Source: Verrucomicrobiaceae bacterium (GTDB lineage Bacteria; Verrucomicrobiota; Verrucomicrobiia; Verrucomicrobiales; Akkermansiaceae). Taken from it: DNA of 7,903 bases. This document shows, one piece after another, positions 1 to 6,866 of the stretch; the first letter of the stretch is position 1; every line of letters begins with the position of its first letter. The stretch covers positions 1 to 7,903 of the forward strand of contig JAIXVN010000434.1 in NCBI GenBank assembly GCA_027483005.1. Direction: 5' to 3'. A program made the translations under genes and the position numbers. The notes below the pieces were generated by a model that did no database searches, had not been told where the DNA came from, and was given only the letters and a program-made list of their open reading frames with translations.

Positions 1-599
1 AGAAAAAGGCGATCGTCTATGATGCCGACGGCGACGCGCACTACGACACCGCCTCCGCCTTCATCAAGTCGATCCGCGGCTCCGATCCCGATGCCGCGCT
101 CTACTGGCTGGCCAAGATGCTGCATGCCGGTGAGGACCCGCGCTTCATCGCACGCAGGCTCGTCATTTCCGCCAGCGAGGACATCGGCCTGGCCGATTCC
201 GGAGCGCTGCGGGTGGCGATGGATGCCCATCATGCGCTTGAATTCGTTGGCATGCCGGAGGGCCGGATCCCCCTCGCCCACGCCACCGTTTATCTCGCCA
301 CTGCGCCAAAATCGAACCGCGCCTATGCGGCCCTCGGACTGGCCATGGCTGATGTTGAAAAGGGTCGCACCCTGGCCGTGCCGCCTCATCTCCGCACCGG
401 GACCCGCAAGAAGCTCGCCGCAGGTTCCGGAGAAACCGAGGAGGCTCTCCGCTACCTTTATTCCCACGACTACGAGGGGGCCTACGTGCCTCAGGCCTAT
501 CTTCCCGAAGGCCGGACCTACTACGAGCCTAGTGACGAGGGGCTGGAAAAGCGCATCCGCGAACGAATGGAGCATTGGAGACAGATTCGACAGAAGTAA
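1..599 (+). CDS. rarA: Replication-associated recombination protein RarA (MgsA), C-terminal part
   Basis: This is the last 198 residues of RarA, cut by the left edge; the reading frame starts at base 3 and ends with TAA at 597-599. RarA is a cytoplasmic AAA+ ATPase related to clamp-loader subunits that acts at stalled replication forks. The ATPase core lies outside the window. What is visible is the family's C-terminal helical and tetramerisation region, with hallmark stretches AFIKSIRGSDPDAALYWLAK, EDPRFIARRLVISASEDIG, TAPKSNRAYAALG, then PHDY-type and YLPEGRTYYEP motifs and a closing GLEKRIRERMEHW. All are typical of RarA, and the end falls where family members normally end. The gene is convergent with the disrupted minus-strand gene that follows, and no terminator is obvious after it. 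Identification is by recognised family motifs and is secure. Confidence 0.95.
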   Translation, partial: KKAIVYDADGDAHYDTASAFIKSIRGSDPDAALYWLAKMLHAGEDPRFIARRLVISASEDIGLADSGALRVAMDAHHALEFVGMPEGRIPLAHATVYLATAPKSNRAYAALGLAMADVEKGRTLAVPPHLRTGTRKKLAAGSGETEEALRYLYSHDYEGAYVPQAYLPEGRTYYEPSDEGLEKRIRERMEHWRQIRQK

Positions 600-602
600 C
601 CC

Positions 603-945
603 GACCCAGCCGTTCTTGCCCGCCTGGCAGACGACCTCGATGCCGCGCGCGTCTTGGGTGCTGAGCTTGTCACCGAAGCTGAACGCCCGGCCATCCACGT
701 GATCGCATGCGTTTCCCGGGTCATCCTTGATGACGAAATCATCGCCCTTGAGGATGAACGAGGAAAGCTCCTCCCCCGCCTGGATCTTCATGAGCCAGTG
801 GGCGTAGTCCCCTGCTCAATGCCGGTGAAGGTGCCCGTCGCGGCCTTCGCCTCTGCCGCTGCAGGTTTCCTTGCCTTTGAAGGCGGCCTTGATGTTCCGA
901 AAGCCTTTTAGACTTCGCCGGAGTCCACCGGGACCGAAATGTCGA
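603..945 (-). pseudogene. Frameshifted coding remnant downstream of the zinc-ribbon gene
   Basis: No intact ORF exists here, but the minus strand gives protein-like translation with strong GC at third positions if the frame is changed several times. In order it reads LIDISVP, then GGLRRSLKGFRNIKAAFKG, then PAAAEAKAATGTFTGIEQG, then DYAHWLMKIQAGEELSSFIL continuing to about GIEVVCQAGKNGWVG near 605. The switch points fall at or near short homopolymers: AAAA 950-953, GGG 930-932, TTT 866-868 or 876-878, and CCCC 809-812. The segment TGTFTGIEQG-DYAHWLMK, which crosses the last shift, reads as one continuous domain, which is the best evidence for a broken gene. The final frame has no stop near 600 and stays open antisense through rarA to the window edge, so the true end is unclear. 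Function is not recognised. It may originally have been joined to the zinc-ribbon ORF upstream. Neighbouring genes are intact, which favours real decay over general sequencing error. Confidence 0.5.
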
Positions 946-1245
946 TCAGAAAAGCATCAGCTTTCCGAGAACCATCAGCACCAGGAGCACCAGCGCCGTC
1001 ACCCACCAGTACCAGGCGATGCCGATTCGGCGGTGAGGCACCTTGCCGAACTCGCGGGCGACAAACTCGTCGCAATCGAAATCCTCGCCAGGGAGATCGA
1101 GATCGTCGCATCTCCTGTCCTGCTGCCAGGATTTCTGGGCCGGCTTCTTCTTCGCCTTCGGAGGCTTGCTGCATTTCGGGCAGCCGCGCGGGCCGATCTG
1201 GACTTCGTTGCCACAACCGGGGCAAAGGTAGGAATCGAGCTTCAT
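946..1245 (-). CDS. Small zinc-ribbon protein with C-terminal membrane segment
   Basis: A 99-residue protein of unknown function. The N-terminus carries a four-cysteine zinc ribbon, CPGC at residues 8-11 and CPKC at 22-25, followed by a Lys-rich linker (PPKAKKKPAQK) and an acidic stretch (about 47-60). A single hydrophobic helix (about 77-98, starting WYWWVTALVLL) ends the protein, so the ribbon would be cytoplasmic with a tail anchor. The ATG at 1245 is chosen because it places the zinc ribbon right at the N-terminus; the frame stays open upstream, but that part is antisense to opgG and not protein-like. No good Shine-Dalgarno is visible. The stop at 946-948 follows an AAAA run (plus strand). 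One extra base there would continue the frame into the coding remnant downstream, so this ORF may be the front half of a longer, broken membrane protein rather than a complete gene. Confidence 0.6.
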   Translation of the reverse strand: MKLDSYLCPGCGNEVQIGPRGCPKCSKPPKAKKKPAQKSWQQDRRCDDLDLPGEDFDCDEFVAREFGKVPHRRIGIAWYWWVTALVLLVLMVLGKLMLF

Positions 1246-1353
1246 GCGAATGGATCGGATTTCTCCACGACGCCCATTTCTTGCATTGTCCACCCGAACT
1301 GCCAAGACTCCGGCCATCATTTTCCAACCAGTTCCCAGCCCACTCTCAGGTCC

Positions 1354-2949
1354 ATGACACCTCCTCGACATGCCCTTCTCCCCCTTGCCCTGCTGTCCAG
1401 CCTTCTGGCAGCGGCAGAGGCTGAGCCCTACTCCTTCGATCTCCTCCGTGAAAAGGCCCGCGCTCTGGCGGCGAAGCCCTATTCTCCGGAGAAGGACGAC
1501 CTCGCCAGCTATTGGGCGAACCTGACCTACGACCAGCATCGTGACATCCGATTCAAGATGGAGTCCGGACTGTGGTGGAACCAATCGCCCTTCTCGATCG
1601 ACTTCTTCCACCCAGGTTGGACCGCGAAAAAGACCGTCTCGGTTTCCGAGGTGGCCGATGGAATCTCCAAGCCGCTCATCTTTGACCAGAAGCTCTTCGA
1701 CTACGGCAAGCAGCTTGTTCCCAAAGGCACTCCTCCCCCGCCGGGCTATGCTGGCTGGCGGGCACGCACCCATCTCAACTCGGAGAAGTACATGGACGAG
1801 TTCCTGGTTTTCCTCGGTGCCAGTTACTTCCGCTCGATCCCCGCGAACGCTCCCTATGGGCTCTCCGCCCGCGGCCTATCGATCAACAGCGGCCTCCCGG
1901 GAGTTCCTGAGGAGTTTCCGGACTTCACCGAGTTTCATCTTGAAAAGCCTTCCAAGGACGCGAGGTCGCTGAAGGCCTCCGCCCTGCTCAACGGCGAAAG
2001 CGTGGCGGGCGCCTATCAGTTCACCATCACGCCGGGTGAGGAGACCGTGATGGACATTGAGGCGGAGATCACCCTCAGGAAGCCGGTCCAACAACTCGGG
2101 CTGGCACCGTTTTCCTCGATGGATTGGTTCGGCGAAGGCACCCATCCCAAGCCCTATGACTTCCGCCCGGAGGTGCACGACAGCGACGGATTCCAGATGG
2201 AGCTCGGATCGGGAAACCTCCACTATCGCCCGCTGGAGCAGACCAAGGACCAGTTCCGTCATTGTGTGTTCACCATGGAGAAACCGCGTTCATGGTCGCT
2301 GTTGCAGCGTGATCGGTCCTTCTCGTCCTATCAGGATGTCGAGGCCGCCTATCACAACCGGCCGAGCGTGAAGGTCGAGCCCGTCGAAGGCTTCGATCTC
2401 GGCAAGCTCCATCTCATCGAGATGCCCACCTCCGACGAGACCAACGACAATGTCATCCTCGTCTGGGAACCCCAGCCCAGCCTGGTGGTCGGGAAGCCGT
2501 TCCGCTTTCACTACCGACTCCGCTGGATGCGCGATCCCAAGCCCTCGGGGCTCTTCACCGTGCGGGCCACGCGGTCCGGAAATCCGGTCCAGAAGCCCGA
2601 CGAAGTGCTGATGGCAATCGATTTCGCGAAGCCCCTTCAACCCGAGAAAAAGGTCGGCGACCCGAAGTGGGACGACATCACCAAGCTCAAGCCCGTCGTC
2701 ACCGTCAACAACTCCGCCGTGAAGCTCCTCCACGTGGGTCTCTCCGACATGAGCATGCCGAACGTCGATGACCTCCCGGCCGGGCTGGGCCGCAGTCCGG
2801 ACCTGCACATGCCCCAGGTTCTGCGCGCCTTCTTCGTACTGGATCCGACCAAGGGCGTGAACGACATCGACATGACCTGCGAACTCCAGGACGAGACCGG
2901 AAAGGCCGTTTCGGAACGCTGGGTCTATCTCTGGAAACGCAGCCACTGA
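1354..2949 (+). CDS. opgG: Periplasmic glucan biosynthesis protein, MdoG/OpgG family
   Basis: A 531-residue protein matching OpgG/OpgD (MdoG family) over its full length; E. coli OpgG has 511. These periplasmic proteins act in making osmoregulated beta-1,2-linked glucans, and related OpgD proteins have been described as beta-1,2-glucanases (GH186). An N-terminal signal peptide is visible (hydrophobic residues about 7-21, likely cut at AEA before residue 24). Family blocks follow in order: WWNQSPFSIDFFHPGW, GASYFRSIPANAPYGLSARG, HDSDG (275-279), FTMEKPRSWSLLQRDRSFSS, and EMPTSDETNDN (356-366). The acidic residues in HDSDG and DETND lie where I recall the catalytic pair of the glucanase members. 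The start at 1354 is chosen because it begins the signal peptide; the frame is open to 871, but that extension is antisense to the zinc-ribbon gene. The next gene starts 13 bases after the stop, suggesting one operon. No opgH synthase is nearby within the window. Confidence 0.9.
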   Translation: MTPPRHALLPLALLSSLLAAAEAEPYSFDLLREKARALAAKPYSPEKDDLASYWANLTYDQHRDIRFKMESGLWWNQSPFSIDFFHPGWTAKKTVSVSEVADGISKPLIFDQKLFDYGKQLVPKGTPPPPGYAGWRARTHLNSEKYMDEFLVFLGASYFRSIPANAPYGLSARGLSINSGLPGVPEEFPDFTEFHLEKPSKDARSLKASALLNGESVAGAYQFTITPGEETVMDIEAEITLRKPVQQLGLAPFSSMDWFGEGTHPKPYDFRPEVHDSDGFQMELGSGNLHYRPLEQTKDQFRHCVFTMEKPRSWSLLQRDRSFSSYQDVEAAYHNRPSVKVEPVEGFDLGKLHLIEMPTSDETNDNVILVWEPQPSLVVGKPFRFHYRLRWMRDPKPSGLFTVRATRSGNPVQKPDEVLMAIDFAKPLQPEKKVGDPKWDDITKLKPVVTVNNSAVKLLHVGLSDMSMPNVDDLPAGLGRSPDLHMPQVLRAFFVLDPTKGVNDIDMTCELQDETGKAVSERWVYLWKRSH

Positions 2950-2962
2950 GCCCCTCACCTTC

Positions 2963-3754
2963 ATGACCGAAATGGCTGGATTGAAAAGTTGGCTCAAGCA
3001 GATCCCCGTCCTCGGACCGGCATCGGTATGGGTGAGTTCGCGACTCAAGGGGACCTGGGTCACCGATCCGAGAAACTGGCTCCCCGTCCTGCTTCCGGAG
3101 CCGGACGCCCAGATCGTCCAGATCGGTTCGAACGATGGCCGGACCGACGACCCGATCCACAAGCTGTTGTTGGAAAGGCAAGGATGGAAGGCGCTGTTTG
3201 TCGAACCGGTTCCTTATCTGTTCGCGCGACTGAAACTCAACCATCCACCCGATCCCAGATTCCGATATGAGAACGCCGCGATCAATGATGGATCGACCGC
3301 GCGTTTTCATTGGGTCGATGAGAGCGCCAGGCAGCAGCTGCCGGATCTGCCGGAGTGGTATGACCAGCTCGGTTCATTTGATCGCCAGCACATCCTGAAG
3401 CACCTCGATGGAATCCTGGAGCCGCACATTGTCTCGCAAGAGGTCAATGGCATCACCCTCGGGGATCTGTTCGTGAAGCATGGGATCGAAGAAATCAACC
3501 TCCTCCACATCGACACGGAAGGATATGATTACAAGGTTCTGTCGCAACTCGAACTCGACCGCCATCAACCATCGGTCATCCTGTTCGAGCACAAGCATCT
3601 GCCCCTGCATGAGAGAACGGCATCCATCCATCATCTTGCCGGACACTATGAGTTGTATGATCTCGGATCCGATTTCCTGGCAGTGAGGCGGACCAGGCTG
3701 TCGAAGTTCGCCCGCAGGCTGGTGGCCCTCGAAGATAGAAAGGTGGTGGCATGA
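2963..3754 (+). CDS. FkbM-family SAM-dependent methyltransferase
   Basis: A 263-residue cytoplasmic protein of the FkbM (Methyltransf_21) family, which mostly O-methylates sugars or small molecules using S-adenosylmethionine. Visible motifs: the SAM-binding glycine loop IVQIGSNDG (51-59), the acidic end of the second strand in FVEP (E81), ENAAIND (103-109), and the family signature LHIDTEGYDYKVL (181-193). The acceptor substrate cannot be read from sequence. It lies 13 bases behind the opgG homologue, and its stop overlaps the next start as ATGA (3751-3754), so translation of the two is probably coupled. In this position it likely methylates a cell-envelope or exported glycan, which is inference from context. 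A second in-frame ATG at 2972 would shorten it by three residues; neither start has a clear Shine-Dalgarno. Family assignment is firm, substrate unknown. Confidence 0.88.
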   Translation: MTEMAGLKSWLKQIPVLGPASVWVSSRLKGTWVTDPRNWLPVLLPEPDAQIVQIGSNDGRTDDPIHKLLLERQGWKALFVEPVPYLFARLKLNHPPDPRFRYENAAINDGSTARFHWVDESARQQLPDLPEWYDQLGSFDRQHILKHLDGILEPHIVSQEVNGITLGDLFVKHGIEEINLLHIDTEGYDYKVLSQLELDRHQPSVILFEHKHLPLHERTASIHHLAGHYELYDLGSDFLAVRRTRLSKFARRLVALEDRKVVA

Positions 3755-4482
3755 ACATTCTCACCGTGATCACTCCCTCGCACGAGCGGCTCTACCGGGA
3801 ATTCTTCCTGAAGAACCTGCCCCAGGATGCGACCGTTCTAGAGAAGCATCTCCAGACCACAGGCAGCGGCAGCTACCTGTCGAACGAGTGGCAGGATGGC
3901 GTGACGGCCAAACTCAGATGGGCTCTTGAGCATCTTGATCAATCCGAGGAAGGCTCCCTGTTCGTCCTCAGCGACATCGACATCCTCCTCTATCCCTCCC
4001 TCTCGATGCGCGACCTGGCGGCCGAGATCAATGGTCCGGGGCTCGACATCGCGTTCCAGCGGGAAAGCGCCAGAGCTGACTGGCATGAAGTGAACACCGG
4101 CTTCTATATCGCCCGCAACACCCCCTATGTCCGGGAGCTCCTGACCCGGGCGCTGAAGCTTTGTGAGGGCAGCGAGACGAGGAACGACCAGACCGCAATC
4201 AACAGCATCCTTGATCCCGCTGATTTCGGTGTCCGCTGGGGCCTTCTTCCGACGAGCTACTATGCGCGCTCACAGTGCTTTCCCCCACCCCGACAGATCG
4301 TTCTGCATCATGCCAACTGCACCCATACGGTTGACCAGAAGATCACACAACTCAGGCGCGTTGAGGCCTACAACCATTGGACCGTCGGCAGGCTGCTGCT
4401 GATCCTTGGCGAGATCCGGGACTACTCGACCGGCGGCCGCCTGCTCGGCCTCATCCGCCGCCGCCTGTTAGGGAAACGCTGA
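3751..4482 (+). CDS. Putative nucleotide-diphospho-sugar transferase (GT-A-like)
   Basis: A 243-residue protein with the layout of nucleotide-diphospho-sugar transferase-type proteins. A DxD motif sits in LFVLSDIDILLYP (70-82; Asp75 and Asp77), the usual site for the metal and nucleotide-sugar phosphates. VNTGFYIARNTP (114-125) and NDQTAIN (145-151) are the characteristic downstream blocks, and a His-rich VLHHANCTHT (184-193) lies where such enzymes often complete metal binding. The C-terminus is basic (IRRRLLGKR) and carries a moderately hydrophobic stretch (about 211-221), which could hold it at the membrane. There is no signal peptide. A purine-rich AAGGTGG just upstream can serve as ribosome binding site, and the ATG overlaps the fkbM stop. 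The likely role is sugar transfer in the same glycan pathway as its two upstream neighbours. Donor and acceptor are unknown, and I cannot name a subfamily with confidence. Confidence 0.72.
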   Translation: MNILTVITPSHERLYREFFLKNLPQDATVLEKHLQTTGSGSYLSNEWQDGVTAKLRWALEHLDQSEEGSLFVLSDIDILLYPSLSMRDLAAEINGPGLDIAFQRESARADWHEVNTGFYIARNTPYVRELLTRALKLCEGSETRNDQTAINSILDPADFGVRWGLLPTSYYARSQCFPPPRQIVLHHANCTHTVDQKITQLRRVEAYNHWTVGRLLLILGEIRDYSTGGRLLGLIRRRLLGKR

Positions 4483-4532
4483 CCCATCTCGCCTGGCGGA
4501 CGGTGTTGTCCAGATTACGACCGACCCTCAAT

Positions 4533-5690
4533 TCAATCCATCGGTTCACCATTCCACTCGCAGTCCGCCCTCGCGGAGGCCATGAGGTCGTAGTGGTTGC
4601 CGAGTGCTTGGGAACGCCGGGCCAACTCACGCAACTGCCGCACGCGCGCCAGGAAGCCCAGGCGGTCATCGGGGTCGAAGTGGACACTGGTCGCCCGGAG
4701 GAAATCCCTGATCCTGCCCAGCCTGCCTGGTGCCAGAAGCATGCCAGCCAGAACCATGCGCGGCCAGGGATTCATCAGCCAGCCGTCAGGTATTCCAATG
4801 CCTGTTAGATAAGGCAGCGGGTCGCGCGAGTCCAACAGGAACAGCCCGCTGGTCGCGCGGGGATTGCACTCGATGACGGAAACCCGCTCACTGCCGTCGA
4901 TGAAGTCGAACGAGATCTGCCCGGTGAAGTTCAGTCGCTGGACCACGGACTCCGCAAAGGCCAGCAGGTCGGTGCGCTCGACCGGCTCGAAGTAGAAACC
5001 GGTTCCTCCACGGAAGGTGTGTTTCGGGATGTAGGCGGCATGCGCGGTGATCCTGCCCTGGACGGCGAGGCTGTAAGAGCAGACCGGAAGGCCCGCCTCG
5101 AAACGCTGGGCCAGCCAGGGATTTTGGACGGTCGGATCCAGGTGCCCGACCACCTCGCGCGGAGGTTCGATATGGACCTGGGAGGAGAACCTTGAAAAGG
5201 CGGCCTTCAGAACCCAGCCGTCCAACGAGCGCCCTGAGTGTTCATCGGCGAAGGATTCCAGATCCGCCCGGCTTGCAAACTCATGGGTCTCAGGGGCCTG
5301 GATGGGAGAGTCGGCGAGGGTCCTCGTGAAGCTGGCGAATCGTCCCTTGTGATGAAGCAGTTCCAAGGTCTCCAGCGGTTCCGCCAAGAGTCGGGACTTG
5401 CCATTGAAGATCCCTCGATGCCGCGCGAGATAGAAGATCTCCTCGCTGTTGGGAAGGATCCACTCCGCGCCGAAGTCCTCCGCCGCGGTTCGGACCGCGA
5501 GCGCGTAGGCCCTGGAATCCACACGCGGCGAAGGCAGCGTCACGTAGCGGGAAAGATACCTCGAGGTCCGGCCCATGGGCCATTCCAGGGAATCAGCCGC
5601 CGCCACACGATGACCGCAGCGCCCGAGACGCCGAACCCAGTCCAGCGCCGCTGGCATTCTCAGACCGGTGATCAGGAAGGAGGAGCTCAT
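4533..5690 (-). CDS. ATP-grasp ligase of unknown substrate (carboxylate-amine ligase type)
   Basis: A 385-residue protein with ATP-grasp architecture. The N-terminal Rossmann-like pre-ATP-grasp domain opens with FLITGLRMPAALDWVRRL (5-22) and continues to ILPNSEEIFYLA (78-89). The ATP-grasp fold is seen in WVLKAAFSR (159-167, nucleotide-contacting Lys162), WLAQRFEAG (192-200), FTGQISFDFI (255-264) and IECNPRATSG (273-282), where Glu274 and Asn276 are the expected metal ligands. Such enzymes join a carboxylate to an amine or thiol through an acyl phosphate; the substrate is not readable here. The C-terminal tail HYDLMASARADCEWNGE resembles that of uncharacterised ATP-grasp proteins found near polysaccharide genes. 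ATG 5690 is preferred over the upstream GTG at 5705 because GGTGA lies 7 bases before it. It is convergent with the glycan operon and divergent from the hydrolase gene. Confidence 0.8.
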   Translation of the reverse strand: MSSSFLITGLRMPAALDWVRRLGRCGHRVAAADSLEWPMGRTSRYLSRYVTLPSPRVDSRAYALAVRTAAEDFGAEWILPNSEEIFYLARHRGIFNGKSRLLAEPLETLELLHHKGRFASFTRTLADSPIQAPETHEFASRADLESFADEHSGRSLDGWVLKAAFSRFSSQVHIEPPREVVGHLDPTVQNPWLAQRFEAGLPVCSYSLAVQGRITAHAAYIPKHTFRGGTGFYFEPVERTDLLAFAESVVQRLNFTGQISFDFIDGSERVSVIECNPRATSGLFLLDSRDPLPYLTGIGIPDGWLMNPWPRMVLAGMLLAPGRLGRIRDFLRATSVHFDPDDRLGFLARVRQLRELARRSQALGNHYDLMASARADCEWNGEPMD

Positions 5691-5776
5691 CGACGTTTCA
5701 CCCACCGCCTAGGGGCGGGGCGCAAACATTTCAAGCAAGGTCGTCCCAACGCGAGACGTTTCTTCACCTTGTTCGC
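5691..5776. promoter_or_regulatory. Divergent intergenic region with short repeats
   Basis: These 86 bases must hold the start signals for both the ATP-grasp gene (minus) and the hydrolase gene (plus). The octamer GACGTTTC occurs twice in the same orientation, at 5692-5699 and 5755-5762, once close to each start. A small inverted repeat, CCGCC-TAGG-GGCGG, lies at 5705-5718. GGTGA on the minus strand (5702-5698) is the likely ribosome binding site of the ATP-grasp gene. I could not assign convincing -35 and -10 boxes in either direction. Whether the repeats bind a regulator is unproven. Confidence 0.35.
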
Positions 5777-6844
5777 ATGACCCACTCCCTCCGACCCCGC
5801 GCCGCCGCACTCCTGACGATCACCATTGGCATCGGGGCGGCTTTTTCCGCCGAAACACCTCCCGTGGCTTCTTCGGGAAAGCGCTTTGACCTGGTGGCCA
5901 GGGCCAGCAGGATCGATCCGATGGCTCGCGAGCATCCGGAGCTATCCTTTACCTTTGGAACCGACGCGAAGCCGCAGGACCTGGAGCATGCCTGCGTTGA
6001 CACCCGCGTGCCCGACCAGGGAAAGCTGGTGATCTGGCTGATGGGCCACAATCAGGAACTCTTCGAGCATGTTTCCGGTTACGGCCTCCATGCGATCCAG
6101 GTCCACTATGCCAACGGCTGGTTCAGCAAGCTCTACTCCGGCAAGCCACCGGCGGACGACCTCTTCCTTTCAAAGGTCCGGCTCGAGGCTGCCACCGGCG
6201 AGGATTTCAGCGAGGCCGTCACCATCCCGAAGGCGGACTGCATCATGGAGCGCTCCCATCAGTTCGTGAAATGGCTGGACCGCGAGAATCCGGAAGGACG
6301 CTGGAAGCAGTTTCTAACAGACGATGGCAAGCAGCTGCGCTGGGACAAGGTGATCCTCTCCGGCATCTCGCATGGCTCGACGACGGCCGCCCGCATGGCG
6401 AAGCACGTGAAGGTCGATCGCGTGGTGATGTTCTCCGGCCCGCGCGACCAGTTCGAGGTCTGGCAGAAGCTGCCTTCCGCCACTCCGGAGAACCGCTACT
6501 TCGGTTTTTCCCATGTGCTCGACGATGGCTGGACCGGCGATCACTACTGCCGCTCGTGGACCTTGCTCGGACTGCCGAAATTCGGGCCGATCGTGAATGT
6601 GGATTCCACCAGGCAACCCTTCGGAGGCACTCGCCGCCTGATCAGCGAGGCGGATGTGAACCACGATGGCAAACGCGCCCATGGCGCGGTGGTGCCGGGC
6701 AAGGGTTCGCCGAGGGATCCATCGGGGGTCTATCAATACGAGAACGTCTGGCGCTACCTCTTCACCCATCCAGTCGATCAGACCGGTCAGGAAGTCGCTC
6801 CGGAGGGTGACTGCGTCATCGATCAGCGCGGGCAGTTGAAATGA
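5777..6844 (+). CDS. Secreted alpha/beta-hydrolase-like protein
   Basis: A 355-residue protein with an N-terminal signal peptide (basic start, hydrophobic core about 9-22, likely cut after AFSA at residue 25), so it acts outside the cytoplasm. The strand-turn-helix VILSGISHGSTTAARMAKH (192-210) is a nucleophile elbow with Ser198 in GISHG. Asp249 or Asp250 (HVLDDGW) and His302 (AHGAVV) are spaced as plausible acid and base of a triad. VIWLMGHNQE (85-94) may supply the oxyanion side. It resembles the BPSS1187-type hypothetical hydrolases, whose substrate I do not know; this family name is from memory. The start at 5777 fits the signal peptide, though no Shine-Dalgarno stands out. It is transcribed away from the ATP-grasp gene and convergent with the small lipoprotein gene. 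An esterase or acyl-removing role would fit, but nothing here fixes the substrate. Confidence 0.72.
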   Translation: MTHSLRPRAAALLTITIGIGAAFSAETPPVASSGKRFDLVARASRIDPMAREHPELSFTFGTDAKPQDLEHACVDTRVPDQGKLVIWLMGHNQELFEHVSGYGLHAIQVHYANGWFSKLYSGKPPADDLFLSKVRLEAATGEDFSEAVTIPKADCIMERSHQFVKWLDRENPEGRWKQFLTDDGKQLRWDKVILSGISHGSTTAARMAKHVKVDRVVMFSGPRDQFEVWQKLPSATPENRYFGFSHVLDDGWTGDHYCRSWTLLGLPKFGPIVNVDSTRQPFGGTRRLISEADVNHDGKRAHGAVVPGKGSPRDPSGVYQYENVWRYLFTHPVDQTGQEVAPEGDCVIDQRGQLK

Positions 6845-6845
6845 T

Positions 6846-6866
6846 CCGCCGCACTCAGTTCGGCGG
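6846..6866. terminator. GC-rich hairpin between convergent genes
   Basis: A perfect 6-bp inverted repeat, CCGCCG (6846-6851) and CGGCGG (6861-6866) with a 9-base loop, sits where the hydrolase and lipoprotein genes converge, and the lipoprotein stop codon falls in the loop. It could slow transcription from either side, but there is no T-tract in either direction, so it is only a weak terminator candidate. Confidence 0.25.

Noticed and set aside
654..911. Plus-strand 85-residue ORF between rarA and the zinc-ribbon gene
   Set aside because: The opposite strand gives more convincing protein sequence (DYAHWLMKIQAGEELSSFIL), so this is its antisense shadow.
871..1353. In-frame upstream extension of the opgG ORF by 161 residues
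   Set aside because: It is antisense to the zinc-ribbon gene, reads as low-quality protein, and would bury the clear signal peptide that begins at 1354.
1246..1353. Promoters in the divergent region between the zinc-ribbon gene and opgG
   Set aside because: TTGGCA and TTGCAT hexamers exist on the two strands, but no acceptable -10 box at proper spacing was found, so nothing is annotated.
1246..1773. Upstream extension of the zinc-ribbon ORF to a 275-residue protein
   Set aside because: The added part is antisense to the well-supported opgG coding sequence and lacks protein-like features; the ribbon itself begins right after the ATG at 1245.
2290..3162. Minus-strand 290-residue ORF across the opgG-fkbM junction
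   Set aside because: Antisense to two well-identified genes; long open antisense frames are expected in GC-rich DNA.
4483..4532. Terminator between the glycan operon and the convergent ATP-grasp gene
   Set aside because: Only a CGCC-T-GGCG palindrome with a one-base loop is present and there is no T-tract, so no terminator is called.
5691..5705. GTG start at 5705 for the ATP-grasp gene
   Set aside because: The ATG at 5690 has GGTGA 7 bases upstream and starts directly before the first beta strand of the fold; the extra five residues add nothing recognisable.
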